Positions 47,720 to 58,821 of a stretch of DNA of 64,000 nt are shown here, in pieces (positions within the stretch are counted from its first letter, which is position 1; every line of letters starts with the position of its first letter). Below the pieces are notes generated by a model that saw only the letters and a program-made list of their open reading frames with translations, was not told where the DNA came from and did no database searches. The translations under genes and the position numbers were made by a program. This stretch comes from Cololabis saira (Eukaryota; Chordata; Actinopteri; Beloniformes; Belonidae): assembly GCF_033807715.1 (NCBI RefSeq), contig NC_084597.1, positions 6,183,847 through 6,247,846 of the forward strand, in the 5' to 3' direction.

Positions 47720-48583
47720 TTATTCAATGTGAACACGTTGGTGTTTTCTTAAATTACTCGATACGGCAAAAGCTGCCCCACACTGCTCACATCTGTACGG
47801 CTTCTCTCCAGTGTGAATGCGTTGGTGCCTAGTTAAAGCACTTGATGAGGTAAAAGCTGCCCCACACTGCTCACATCTGTACGGCTTCTCTCCAGTGTGA
47901 ACACGGTAGTGCGTAGTTAAATTACCTGAGCTGGTAAAAGCTGCCCCACACTGATCACATCTGTACGGCTTCTCTCCAGTATGAATGCGTTGGTGCGTAG
48001 TTAAAGCACTTGATGAGGTAAAAGCTGCCCCACACTGCTCACATCTGTACGGCTTCTCTCCAGTGTGAACACGGTAGTGCGTAGATAAATTACCTGATCT
48101 GGTAAAAGCTGCCCCACACTGATCACATCTGTATGGCTTCTCTCCAGTGTGAACACGGTAGTGTGTGGTTAAATCCCCTGAGCTGGTAAAAGCTGCCCCA
48201 CACTGATCACATCTGTACGGCTTCTCTCCAGTATGAATGCGTTGGTGCGTAGTTAAAGCACTTGATGTGGTAAAAGCTCCCCCACACTGATCACATCTGT
48301 ACGGCTTCTCTCCAGTGTGAACACGGTAGTGCCCAGTTAAAGCACCTGATGTGGTAAAAGCTGCCCCACACTGATCACATCTGTACGGCTTCTCTCCAGT
48401 GTGAATACGTTGGTGATCTCTTAAATTATCTAATCTGGCAAAAGCTGCTCCACACTGATCACATAGGTGCGGCTTCTCTCCAGTGTGAATCTTCTTATGT
48501 CCCTTCAAGGATGATGAAGTGGTGAGGACTTCCTCACACTGATCACAGGGGTAACCTGTGGGCCTCTGTTTGCCTTTACGTTT
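47720..48583 (-). CDS. C2H2 zinc-finger protein, last exon with ten fingers
   Basis: The minus-strand exon opens after a splice acceptor tttctttacag (48584-48594) with RKGKQRPTGYPCDQC and stays open to the stop at 47720. Ten tandem C2H2 fingers are joined by TGEKPYRC linkers. Finger 1 (CDQCEEVLTTSSSLKGHKKIH) has Leu at the usual Phe position. Positions -1,2,3,6 of the ten helices read TSSG, RDND, TGAG, TSAT, SGDT, RGNT, SSAT, SGNT, SSAR, VSNK. Such proteins bind DNA as transcription regulators in the nucleus. Several fingers are nearly identical, implying recent internal duplication. Upstream exons, with any effector domain, were not found. The copy looks functional; the exact gene is not identifiable. 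Confidence 0.85.
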   Translation of the reverse strand, partial: KRKGKQRPTGYPCDQCEEVLTTSSSLKGHKKIHTGEKPHLCDQCGAAFARLDNLRDHQRIHTGEKPYRCDQCGAAFTTSGALTGHYRVHTGEKPYRCDQCGGAFTTSSALTTHQRIHTGEKPYRCDQCGAAFTSSGDLTTHYRVHTGEKPYRCDQCGAAFTRSGNLSTHYRVHTGEKPYRCEQCGAAFTSSSALTTHQRIHTGEKPYRCDQCGAAFTSSGNLTTHYRVHTGEKPYRCEQCGAAFTSSSALTRHQRIHTGEKPYRCEQCGAAFAVSSNLRKHQRVHIE

Positions 48584-48594
48584 CTGTAAAGAAA

Positions 48595-49198
48595 GAAAGA
48601 GACTTAGATCCTATTGTCGGTTGACCTGTCAAAAGTTTTTTCAGTTGTATTTAATAGCTTTCTATCATGGTGTTTGCAGTGAAACAACTGTTTACCGAAG
48701 CCACTTGAGATGACTGATCTCAAACTGTCATTAGAAATTTTGTCTTTAAAACAGTTTTGACTTCAGAACGGGATGTGAAAACTCAGTTTTATTACCTGAC
48801 AAATCTGATGTCAAAAACAAGTCCTCATCAAGATAGATGTCATAAAAACAAACATTTTGGGCTATAAACAAGCCCCAAAACAAGCTGCAACATGAGACAA
48901 AAACAACATTCCAGCAACCTGAATTTATTTGTTGCTACTTTCAATGAACATACATGACAAGCAGCATGAAGGCTTGTGGTCTTATATGTCAAATATGATT
49001 TCATTCACTCTTTCAGCTCAATTAGCTTATTTAAAAACACAAATTAAATTCATTGGGCATTAAAATTATGAAATTCATTTATAAAATTGAAAGTATAAAG
49101 TCCTTATAAGATCCAAATAGCTCACAGATGAACATTTGGCGACTGAACATAAACGGTGCAATAAAAAAAATTAATTGGGAGTTATGCGAATGTGTGAG
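48595..49198 (-). other. presumed intron upstream of the zinc-finger exon
   Basis: AT-rich, no open frame or repeat recognised. Upstream exons would lie at higher coordinates, beyond or among the LINE/BEL complex. Confidence 0.4.
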
Positions 49199-49406
49199 GA
49201 ATAAATAAGGGGGGCGCTGCTCGTGTGGGGGGCGCTGCTCGTGTAGCGACCAGCAGGAGGGTGAATGTGAGCGTGCTGTCGTCGTGAGTTTTTTTAAGTC
49301 TTTTTCGTCTGTATTGTTCGTGTAAATACCCCGATCTTGTGGCGTGATGCTGTGTCACTAAGTTGGCCGTCTGCATCGGACCACTGACTGAGAGTGAGAG
49401 CTGGAA

Positions 49407-52091
49407 ATGGAGCTGTTCCTGGCATTTGTTTGGTGGACCACAGTTGCCATCTCACTGGGTTTCAATGACTTCTGTCAAAATCTACACCCGCACCCTCCCA
49501 CCAGACTAAAATACACTAAGGACTCGCTGCTCCAATACAACTCCCCCGTTTCTCTACCGGACTCTCTAGTCCAACATCTGGAGAGTAATTCAATTTACAG
49601 ACACAATGGAAACTATAAGCAAACTAATACACGGAAGCGGGGCAAGAGGGGCGGACTCCGCATACGGTTGCGGCGACAGAAACTGAACCGCCTCCCGCTC
49701 CCAACCATGATCCTGGGCAATGTGCAATCCCTCCGTAACAAAACGGATGAGCTTCAGGCCAACGTGTCACATCTCCACCAGTACAGGAACGCTTGTGTGT
49801 TGGCGCTGACTGAAACCTGGCTGTCAAACAACGTCCCTGACTCGGACCTACACATTGACGGCTTCGGGATTCCCTTACGCACGGACAGAGACAGTGACGT
49901 CACGGGGAAGTCCCATGGAGGCGGAGTCTGTCTCTATGTCAACCGGAGATGGTGCAACAATATAACCATCAGAGAAAGAACTTGCACCCCCGACATTGAA
50001 CTGCTTTCTGTGTCAGTACGTCCATTTTACCTCCCCAGAGAATTTCCCCAAATTTTTATTAGTGTGGTCTACATACACCCCAAAGCTAACACCAAAAATG
50101 CAGCACATGTGATCAGACAATCCACGGAGAGAATGCAGTCTCTGTGCCCAGATGCTCCTGTTTTTATTCTTGGGGATTTTAATCAGTGTAAATTGAGATC
50201 TACCCTGACCCATTTTTATCAGTATGTCACCTGTCCTACTCGTTTTAATAAGACACTTGATCTCTGCTACGGGTCAATCAAAGACGCTTTTAGATCATCC
50301 ACCCTGCCCCCCCTTGGATCCGCAGACCACAACATCATACTGCTGGAGCCTGTCTACAAGACAGTGTTGAAAAGGGAGGCTGCCAAATTTAAAACTGTGA
50401 AAGTGTGGTCCCCAGATGCTATCCAGTGTTTGCAGGGGTGCCTGGACTGTACTGACTGGTCTGTGTTTACTGAGCAGGATGGACCCCAGTGCTCTTCAAG
50501 TAGTATGGGCATACACAAATTAACCTCTACTGTATGTGATTATATAACTTTCTGTGAAGAGACCTGCATCCCGACAAGGCAGGCTAAAATCTATCCAAAC
50601 AATAAGCCTTGGATAAATAAGTCCTTAAAGGAAATAATAAGGAGAAAACATGATCTGTTTAAAAAGGGAAATGCTGAGGAGAACAGGGAAGCAAAAAGGC
50701 TAGTTAGAGCAGAAATTAAAAAAGCTAAACTCAATTACAAAGACAAAATTGAAAAGAGATTCAACAGTAAGGATTTAAAAAGTGTCTGGAATGGCATGTC
50801 AACCATGACAGGCACTAAAAAGTTGAAGAACAGTATGGTCAAAGTGGAGGGTTTTAACCAGAGGTGGCAAATCCGGCTTCAGAAAGTAAAAGTCCTACCA
50901 TGTATTTGTTCTGTCCATTCACTCAACCAGCTGATTCTAATCAGCACAGCTCTTCAGCCAGGTAGATGAGCTAATTAGTGAACTCACCTGGTTTTAGTGA
51001 ATGGACAGAACAAATATATGGCAGGACTTTTACTTTCTGAAGCCGGATTTGCCACCTCTGGTTTTAACTCAGACAAGGAGTTAGCTGATAATTTTAATCA
51101 TTTTTATCTTAGGTTTGACATGGATGTCTCTGGAGGAAGTGTTGATCAGGCAAGGTCTGGAACCCCCCCACCCCCCCCCAACTTCCATATTGCCTGTTTT
51201 TAATCTTGATTTCACTGTTGAAGATGTTAGGATGTTATTTAGAAAAACCAAAATTAACAAAAGCCCAGGCCCTGATAATATCTCAGGTCACCTCCTTCGA
51301 CACTGTTCAGATCAGCTGTCTTTTATCTTTCACCACATATTCAAGTGCTCCTTAGAGCAGCAGACTGTCCCTGAACTGTGGAAAAGGTCGATAGTCGTAC
51401 CTGTGGCCAAAATTAAATCCCCAAAATCCGTCAACGACTACAGACCCATAGCCTTAACTTCTTTGGTTATGAAAGTCTTTGAAAAAATAATCAAAAAAGA
51501 GCTGGTGGAGGCTGTGGAGGACTTCCTAGACCCCCTACAATTCGCCTATAGGAGGAAAAAAGGGGTGGATGATGCAGTTCTTACCCTTTTAAATTTTGTT
51601 TTTAAACACCTTGAAGGCCCTGCCACCCATGCACATCTATTGTTCTTAGACTTCACCTCTGCTTTTAACACAATCCAGCCCCACATTTTAGCCTCCAAAT
51701 TGCTATCAAATTTTAATCTGTGCCCCAGTATTGTTGGCTGGATTTTAGATTTTTTAACAAACAGACAACAGTGTGTCAGAGTGAATGGTGCTCTGTCCGA
51801 CGTCCTCCTCTCCTCCACTGGTTCTCCACAAGGCTGTGTCCTCTCACCTATTTTATACATCCTGTACACCAATGACTGCAGAAGCTCCCACCTGAACAGA
51901 CATGTCCTTAAATTTGCTGATGACACAGTCATAGTGAGTCTGCTGCAGGGGGAGGGCACAGTTCCTGGACCAGTGGTGGACGATTTTATCCACTGGTGTG
52001 ATGATTCCTTTTTAAATTTAAATGTGACAAAGACCAAGGACATGTGCATTGATTTTAGGAGGAACCCAAACCCTCAACCTTTAACTGTAAT
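49407..52091 (+). CDS. CR1/L2/Rex1-like LINE endonuclease/reverse transcriptase, main part
   Basis: From Met at 49407: a leader of about 95 residues, then the endonuclease MILGNVQSLRNKTDELQANV, LALTETWLSNN, GGGVCLYVNRRW, FILGDFNQCK, SADHNIIL. A MITE interrupts after VKVEGFN (50858) and the frame resumes at 51069 with SDKELADNFNHF. In a C run (51162-51180) a one-base shift moves the frame. Then the RT: NKSPGPDNISGHLLRHC, YRPIALTSLVMKVFEK, LDFTSAFNTI, GSPQGCVLSPILY and the catalytic LKFADDTVIVS. The BEL element interrupts at 52092. So three events inactivate it: MITE, shift and BEL insertion. Confidence 0.85.
50859..51060. mobile_element. 202-bp hAT-type MITE (CAGAGGTGGCAAATCC), copy 2
   Basis: Identical over 202 bp to the copy at 41323-41524 and in the same orientation. 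Perfect 8-bp TSD GTTTTAAC (50851-50858 and 51061-51068). Taking it out keeps the LINE frame. Confidence 0.95.
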
Positions 52092-52505
52092 TGTAGGCGC
52101 CATATGTTAAATATTTATGTTTATGTTGGCATCAGCTGTTAGTTTGACACCTGTCACTCATGTCACAGGGGGGTGTGGTCAAGGCGTAGTAATCTGAATG
52201 AATGGGCATATATTCACCTGTTCACCGCGGCGGCTGCATGAGAGGGGGTGAGTAGGGAGAGTGTATTTTTTGTTGACCGCATGAATACCGCTTGATTACC
52301 GTTTGAATATACGGACGGAAAGAGTGAACATCTTGCCTTGCCTTGCCTTGCTTTTTGCTGTTTGTTCAGCGTTTGGAGGAGAATAAATGCGGACACGGTT
52401 TTACAAAACGGAAATGGCTTGTCGTTTATGCAGCGCGTCAGCAGTACCATGCTCCCTCACTTAGCCTCTCAGTGATTTCCTTTTTTTTGTTTTGGAGTCA
52501 CTACA
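52092..52505 (+). repeat. BEL/Pao 5' LTR
   Basis: TGTAGGCGCCATATG to GAGTCACTACA. It holds a TATA-like catatatt (52207-52214), three TTGCC repeats near 52333-52350 and AATAAA (52382-52387), so promoter and polyadenylation signals are in place. Differs from the 3' LTR at 52402 (T/A) and 52407 (A/C). Confidence 0.95.
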
Positions 52506-52638
52506 ACTTGTCAACAAAAAATATATACCCAAACGATCTGTGGAGAAAAAAAAAACGGAAAAAAACCCGAAAACTTTACTGGGTGTATTGTTGATTCACT
52601 GCGCAAATCACGGAGTTGCTGAGCTTCAAAAAGACAGT

Positions 52639-55600
52639 ATGAGTGGAATAAATGAAAGAATCGGAAATAATGACTCTGAAGCAATGAATGCTAAACGAAA
52701 TGTCAAACTTACTGCAAAGGCCTTGGCAAATAAAATTGAAAGTCTGCAAAAGGAACGTAAAACACACGTAAATAAAATAAAAGACTTAATACCTGCAATG
52801 AAAGAGTTTATGAAACAAAATAAAAATGCACAAGAGTTGAGATTCCAGTTGCAAACTCTCACTCAGCTCCTTGACACTGCTGTGAACCTACATCAAACAA
52901 TAATTCCACTGTTACCTGAGGATGAAAAGGATAAACAGAATGATTGGTTCTCAAGTATTGAAAATTACAGCAGTAAATTCAAGAATGATGTGATTCAGTG
53001 GTTGGATGAAAAGGAACATGTTCCCGATCCTGTTGAAGATGACTTGGTTGCAGCAACAGAGGATGTGTGTCACTTTCAAATGGATGATGCCTCACAGGCA
53101 GCAACACTGGATACAGGCTGGATGGATGATGTGAAACCAAATGATAGCATTTCAAATGTGCAAAGCAGACGATCTGCACAAAGTGCTGCAAGTGGAAAAA
53201 GTTCTGGAAGTGGCAAAAGGTCCTCTATATCAGGCACCTCCTCAGCTCGCATAAAGGCAGAAGCGGATCTAGCTGCATTAATGGCACGGCAAAAACTTCT
53301 ACAGGATAAGCATGCACTGGAGGAGGAAGAACAGCAAATACAGAAACGCAAAGAAAAGCTCAAGTTGGAAGAAGAAATTGCTGCACACTTGGCTAAAGTG
53401 ACTGTTTTAAGGGCTGCAAGCTCATCTGGTTCTAAAACCACTGTAACAGACCGGTCCAATGCAATGAATTCTTACCTAAACAAAGAACAAGAAAAAACAA
53501 AGCTCAATATGGACGCCGCTCCTTTCATTCCTCAGAGCCTGAAAACACAGCACCCAAAATTCATGGTCAGCGAACAGGTGACAAGGCCTAAATCAGATAG
53601 GCTGACCCATGCTGCTCACTTTCAGCCTCCTGCTTTAAAGCACCACCTGCCTAAACCCAAGCCATCCAGTGCTCAGAACAATCAGATGCAACGTGGAACA
53701 ATTCTCAACCCTGAAGGTTCAGTGAGCAATGAAGAGCAAAACAATGTTCTTGATATAATGAGAAGGCAGAATGAAATAACAACATTACTGATAAAACAGC
53801 AGCAATGTTCATCATTGCCCAAAAGAGATATTCAGGTCTTTGATGGTGATCCATTGCAGTTTCATACATTTATGAGAGCCTTCGAAAATTGTGTTGAAAG
53901 CAAGTCTGACAGTTATAGTGATCACCTGTACTTCCTTGAGCAATTCACCAGAGGTCGCCCGAGAGATCTTGTAAGAAGCTGCCAACATATGGACCCACAT
54001 ATGGGCTATGCTCAGGCTAAAATGCTACTTCAGGAACATTTTGGAGATGAACAAAGGGTTGCAGCTGCTTATATGGATAAGGCATTGTCATGGGTCCCAA
54101 TTAAATCAGAGGACGTTAAGGCGCTCCAAGACTACAGCTTATTTCTCAGAGGATGTTCAAATGCAATGAACGAAGTGCAGTACATGTTTGAAATGGATAT
54201 GCCTGCTAATATGTTGACCGTAATAAAGAAGCTGCCTTACAAGCTAAGGGATCGATGGAGGACGACTGCTTGTGAAATACAAGAGAGGCGTAACCAAAGG
54301 GCTACATTCAATGATATTGTTCATTTCATTGAAAGGCAAGCAAGGATTCTAACAGATCCAGTATTTGGGGACATTCAAGATGCATCACCAGCATTAAATA
54401 GAGGCATGAATCGAACCAGCTTAAACCCTAGGCCGAGACCAAAAGGAAGTAGTTTTGCCACAACCGTGAATACTGTAGAGGACAATAACACTGGAACAGA
54501 AGGAAGGAGACCAGACATGATCTCATCAGTCAAGAAAGTCTGTCTGTTTTGTGAGGGTGGACACACCTTGGAGTTTTGTCCTCTGTTGGAGAAAAGGCCT
54601 CACACTGAAAAGATCACCTTTTTAAGGGAAAAGGGAGTGTGCTTTGGCTGTTTGTGTATAGGACACATCAGCAAGGACTGTCGAAAGCGTCTCTCATGCA
54701 ACGTGTGCAGTTTGAAACACCCCACAATGCTTCACATCTACTCAAAAGAAAGGGATTCAGTGACAGAGGAAGAACCAGGCGCTGCATTGGGCTGTGCTCT
54801 GGTATCCAGTGGGCTTACTGGGGCTGGTGGTCATGATTGTAAGCTTCCTATAGTGCCAGTGCAGATTAAATCCAAAAAAGGTAACCATACAGTGATGACT
54901 TATGCCTTCTTGGATCAGGGTAGCACGGCTGTTTTCTGTACAGTGAACCTCATGAACAAGCTCAACCTCTCAGGGAAAAGGACACGAATTCTTTTAAGGA
55001 CAATGGGTCAAGAGAAGGTTGTTAACAGCTACGTGATCACAGGACTGGAGGTGTCTGGCTTAGACGGGGAGACATACTGTGATTTGCCCAACACCTATAC
55101 CCAGGAGTGTATGCCAGTGCATAAGGGAAACATTCCATGTCAAAGAGATCTTCAGAGGTGGCCTCACTTGGGAGATGTTCACTTACCTGAGATTGAGTCC
55201 GAAGTCGAGCTGTTGATCGGAACAAATGTACCAAAGGCACTGGAACCACTGCAAGTCATTCGTAGTGTGGATGATGGACCCTATGCCATTAAGACTATTC
55301 TTGGTTGGACTGTTAATGGACCACTGGGAGGAGACAGTGGTGATGGAACTGATGTTGTGACCGTTAACAGAATCTCAGTTCTGAACTTAGAGGAGCTTTG
55401 GAAGCAGCAGTTCAGAACGGACTTCCCAGAATGCGGCTATGATGAACAACCTGGCCAGTCAAGAGAAGATCAAAGGTTCATGGAGTTGGTCCAGGATTCT
55501 GCCAGACTTATAGATGGCCATTACGAAGTTGCATTGCCTCTGAGGAAAAGTTGTGTGAACATGCCAAACAACAAGAAGGTTGCAGAGCAACGGGCCCTAA

Positions 55601-58600
55601 ACCTAAAAAGGAGGTTCAAAAGAGACTCATCATTTCAACAGCAGTACACAGATTTTATGAATGACATGGTCGCCAAGGGTTATGCAGAGCAAGTACCTTC
55701 AGCTGAGCTGGCACGTAGTGATGGGAGGCTATGGTATATTCCACACCATGGTGTTTACCACCCTCAGAAAGAAAAAATCCGTGTGGTTTTTGACTGTGCA
55801 GCCACTTTCCAGTCAATATCTCTCAATGCTCAACTGCTACAAGGGCCAGATCTCACTAGCTCACTGATTGGCGTCCTCGCCAGATTCAGGAAGGAACCGG
55901 TGGTGATAATGGCAGACATAGAGTCTATGTTTCACCAAGTAAGGGTACCAAGGAAAGATGCTGACCTGCTGAGGTTTCTCTGGTGGCCCAATGGTGAATT
56001 CACCCAAGACTTGGTGGACTTCAGAATGTTGGTACATCTTTTCGGTGCAACTTCCTCACCAAGTTGTGCTAACTTTGCACTGAGGAAATGTGCTGTGGAC
56101 AATGAAGAGCAGTTCTCTCGAAAGACCATTGAGAAGCTTCTGCACTGCTTCTATGTGGACGACTGTCTGGTGTCGACAGCCAGTGAGGAAGAAGCGGTGG
56201 TGCTGTACCATGACCTGGTCTCTATATGTGCAAAAGGCGGCTTTAAGCTGACAAAATGGATGAGTAACAGGCGTGCAGTGATGGCAGCAATTCCAGAAGA
56301 CCAAAGAGCAAAGGGCATAAAGGACTTGGATCTGGACCACGACCTATTACCTGTGGAGAGAGTGCTTGGGGTGCAATGGTGCATTCAGTCTGATGCCTTC
56401 AAGTTTAAGATCCTGGTGCAGGACAGGCCTTTGACAAGAAGGGGGATCCTCTCCGTCATCAGTTCGATATATGATCCCCTAGGAATCCTGAGTCCCGTTG
56501 TCCTCTCTGCTAAGATCATCTTGCAGGAGCTGTGCAGGCAGCAACTGGGCTGGGATGACCCTATACCACCATCAGCTGCACAAGAATGGACAGAGTGGTT
56601 AAAGGATCTCCATCAGTTAGAGCACTTCCAGGTTACTCGGTGCCTAAAGCCCCCAGATTTCGGAGAAGTCACTGCGGCGCAATTGCACCACTTTACAGAT
56701 GCAAGTGAAAATGGTTATGGTGCAGTGACTTACCTACTTCTGCAGAACGCACATTCACAGGTGCACAGCAGCTTTGTCATGGGAAAGTCCAGGGTGTCTC
56801 CTTTGAAGTCAGTCTCAATACCTCGCATGGAGCTTACAGCTGCTACCATGGCAAGTCGTTTGGACACCTTTTGGAAAAGGGAGTTGCACATGTCATTAAT
56901 GAGGTCAATGTTTTGGACTGACAGCACCTCTGTACTAAAATACATAAAGAACGAGACTTCAAGGTTCCGTACCTTTGTTGCCAACAGGGTCTCAGAAATA
57001 CTTAAAGTATCGCAACCATCTCAGTGGAGGTATATAAACACCCTAAGCAATCCTGCAGATGTGGCCTCTAGAGGGCTGAAGGCTGACGTGTTTCTGAGGA
57101 GTGAGATCTGGTGGTCAGGACCTGGATATCTTCTGCATCCCGAACAGGACTGGCCTGTGAGTCCAGATTGTTTGGGCGAACTCCTGCCAAACGACCCAGA
57201 AATCAAGGTCAGTGTTGCAGTGAATGTGGTGCAGACTTCAGAGGATGTGGACGCAACTACTCGGCTAATCCATCATTTTTCCTCTTGGACATGTTTGAAA
57301 AGGGCTGTGGCTTGGATTATCAGGCTAAAGAACTTGCTGCGGTGTCTTAGCCAGAGGAGGAAATCGTCTGACACAGCTTCCACCCAGTCTGACTCACGGG
57401 AACAACAAAGATCTTCTTCAGATCAGAAAAATGGAGTGGTCAAAGACCTGGCATTGAGAGGTTTGCTCACAGTAGATGAATTGCTGGATGCTGAAAAAGA
57501 AATCATCAGATTTTGCCAGAGGAAGAGGTTTCCTGATGAACTCTCCAGTCTACAAAGTGGCAAAAATGTGAAAAGGAATAGTCACCTCTTCAAGCTCTGT
57601 CCTCTGCTGGAGGATGGTATCCTGAGGGTTGGTGGACGATTAAGTAGGGCGGCTCTGCCTGAAGATGCAAAACATCCTGCTATCCTGACCAAAGAGCTCC
57701 ACATCTCAGATATTCTCCTAAGGCACATACATCAACAAGTTGGTCATGGAGGACGCAACTACATGTTGTCTAAATTGCGTCAAAGGTACTGGATTCCAGG
57801 GGTTGGTACAGCCATAAGGAGGATTCTGTCAAAGTGTGTTGTCTGCCGTAGGCTACAAGCTGTTCCAGGGTGCCAGCTGATGGCAGATCTTCCGGTTGAC
57901 AGGGTCTGTCCGGATGAAGCTCCATTCACCAGAGTCGGTGTGGACTACTTTGGACCTTTTGAGGTCAAGAGCCGGAGGAGCGTTGTAAAAAGATATGGAG
58001 TCATATTCACCTGTTTGGCAATACGAGCTATCCACATCGAAGTGGCTCCTTCTTTGGATACAGATTCTTTCATTAATGCCCTACGACGATTCATGGCAAG
58101 GCGTGGCCAAGTCCGGGAAATTCGGTCTGATAATGGAACGAACTTTATTGGAGGAGAACGTGAGCTGAGAGAGGCCATCAGCGGTTGGAATCAAGCTCAG
58201 ATAAATGGTGTTCTTCTTCAGAAGGAGATAAAGTGGGTTTTCAACCCTCCAGCAGGATCGCACCATGGTGGCGCCTGGGAAAGGTTGATCAGATCTGTGC
58301 GGAAGGTCTTGAATGCCATCCTTAAAGTACAAAATCTTGATGAGGAGGGACTGCACACTGTCCTCTGTGAGGTGGAAGCCATCATTAATGGTCGTCCAAT
58401 CACCAAGGCCTCAACGGACCCTAATGATCTGGAAGCTTTAACACCTAATCATCTCTTGCTGTTGAAAACCTCCCCTTCCCTACCACCAGGGGAATTTCAA
58501 AGAAATGACATCTACGCTCGTCGACGGTGGAAGCAAGTCCAGTATATGTCCAATCTATTCTGGAAGCGATGGACCAAGGAATATTTACCACAGTTGCAGG

Positions 58601-58821
58601 AACGTCAGAAGTGGACTGGTATCAAGCGCAACTTTGTGGTAGGAGACATCGTGCTTATTGTGGATGAGACAGCACCGCGGAACTCGTGGGTCATGGGAAG
58701 AGTCATCCAAGCCTTCCCAGACAGAAGAGGATTCGTGCGACGGCTGCTGATCAAGACTAAGACCAGCTCCTTGGAAAGGCCCATAACCAAAGTCTGTCTA
58801 CTGCAGGAAGCAGAAGCCTGA
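52639..58821 (+). CDS. BEL/Pao gag-pol polyprotein, intact
   Basis: About 2,060 residues from Met at 52639. The frame is open further up to an ATG at 52492, but that lies inside the LTR, so the internal Met is preferred. Order by position: a coiled Gln/Lys/Glu-rich gag N-terminus; the DUF1759-like gag block with VFDGDPLQFHTFMRAFEN (about 53830); Cys/His knuckles CLFCEGGHTLEFC and CFGCLCIGHISKDC (54541-54680); aspartic protease FLDQGSTAVFC (54907); RT with FDCAATF, MADIESMFHQ and the YVDDCL active site (55790-56165); RNase H FTDASENG and FWTDSTS (56694-56930); integrase zinc region HIHQQVGHGG ... CVVCRR (57728-57850); integrase core with VGVDYFGPF, RSDNGTNF and GGAWERL holding Asp, Asp, Glu (57940-58290); and a C-terminal domain GDIVLIVDE. 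All expected catalytic motifs are present. Confidence 0.95.
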   Translation: MSGINERIGNNDSEAMNAKRNVKLTAKALANKIESLQKERKTHVNKIKDLIPAMKEFMKQNKNAQELRFQLQTLTQLLDTAVNLHQTIIPLLPEDEKDKQNDWFSSIENYSSKFKNDVIQWLDEKEHVPDPVEDDLVAATEDVCHFQMDDASQAATLDTGWMDDVKPNDSISNVQSRRSAQSAASGKSSGSGKRSSISGTSSARIKAEADLAALMARQKLLQDKHALEEEEQQIQKRKEKLKLEEEIAAHLAKVTVLRAASSSGSKTTVTDRSNAMNSYLNKEQEKTKLNMDAAPFIPQSLKTQHPKFMVSEQVTRPKSDRLTHAAHFQPPALKHHLPKPKPSSAQNNQMQRGTILNPEGSVSNEEQNNVLDIMRRQNEITTLLIKQQQCSSLPKRDIQVFDGDPLQFHTFMRAFENCVESKSDSYSDHLYFLEQFTRGRPRDLVRSCQHMDPHMGYAQAKMLLQEHFGDEQRVAAAYMDKALSWVPIKSEDVKALQDYSLFLRGCSNAMNEVQYMFEMDMPANMLTVIKKLPYKLRDRWRTTACEIQERRNQRATFNDIVHFIERQARILTDPVFGDIQDASPALNRGMNRTSLNPRPRPKGSSFATTVNTVEDNNTGTEGRRPDMISSVKKVCLFCEGGHTLEFCPLLEKRPHTEKITFLREKGVCFGCLCIGHISKDCRKRLSCNVCSLKHPTMLHIYSKERDSVTEEEPGAALGCALVSSGLTGAGGHDCKLPIVPVQIKSKKGNHTVMTYAFLDQGSTAVFCTVNLMNKLNLSGKRTRILLRTMGQEKVVNSYVITGLEVSGLDGETYCDLPNTYTQECMPVHKGNIPCQRDLQRWPHLGDVHLPEIESEVELLIGTNVPKALEPLQVIRSVDDGPYAIKTILGWTVNGPLGGDSGDGTDVVTVNRISVLNLEELWKQQFRTDFPECGYDEQPGQSREDQRFMELVQDSARLIDGHYEVALPLRKSCVNMPNNKKVAEQRALNLKRRFKRDSSFQQQYTDFMNDMVAKGYAEQVPSAELARSDGRLWYIPHHGVYHPQKEKIRVVFDCAATFQSISLNAQLLQGPDLTSSLIGVLARFRKEPVVIMADIESMFHQVRVPRKDADLLRFLWWPNGEFTQDLVDFRMLVHLFGATSSPSCANFALRKCAVDNEEQFSRKTIEKLLHCFYVDDCLVSTASEEEAVVLYHDLVSICAKGGFKLTKWMSNRRAVMAAIPEDQRAKGIKDLDLDHDLLPVERVLGVQWCIQSDAFKFKILVQDRPLTRRGILSVISSIYDPLGILSPVVLSAKIILQELCRQQLGWDDPIPPSAAQEWTEWLKDLHQLEHFQVTRCLKPPDFGEVTAAQLHHFTDASENGYGAVTYLLLQNAHSQVHSSFVMGKSRVSPLKSVSIPRMELTAATMASRLDTFWKRELHMSLMRSMFWTDSTSVLKYIKNETSRFRTFVANRVSEILKVSQPSQWRYINTLSNPADVASRGLKADVFLRSEIWWSGPGYLLHPEQDWPVSPDCLGELLPNDPEIKVSVAVNVVQTSEDVDATTRLIHHFSSWTCLKRAVAWIIRLKNLLRCLSQRRKSSDTASTQSDSREQQRSSSDQKNGVVKDLALRGLLTVDELLDAEKEIIRFCQRKRFPDELSSLQSGKNVKRNSHLFKLCPLLEDGILRVGGRLSRAALPEDAKHPAILTKELHISDILLRHIHQQVGHGGRNYMLSKLRQRYWIPGVGTAIRRILSKCVVCRRLQAVPGCQLMADLPVDRVCPDEAPFTRVGVDYFGPFEVKSRRSVVKRYGVIFTCLAIRAIHIEVAPSLDTDSFINALRRFMARRGQVREIRSDNGTNFIGGERELREAISGWNQAQINGVLLQKEIKWVFNPPAGSHHGGAWERLIRSVRKVLNAILKVQNLDEEGLHTVLCEVEAIINGRPITKASTDPNDLEALTPNHLLLLKTSPSLPPGEFQRNDIYARRRWKQVQYMSNLFWKRWTKEYLPQLQERQKWTGIKRNFVVGDIVLIVDETAPRNSWVMGRVIQAFPDRRGFVRRLLIKTKTSSLERPITKVCLLQEAEA

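Noticed and set aside
52492..52638. Upstream start for the BEL gag-pol frame
   Set aside because: The first ATG lies inside the 5' LTR (ends 52505) and the first 49 residues are low complexity and do not resemble gag. The Met at 52639 is preferred.
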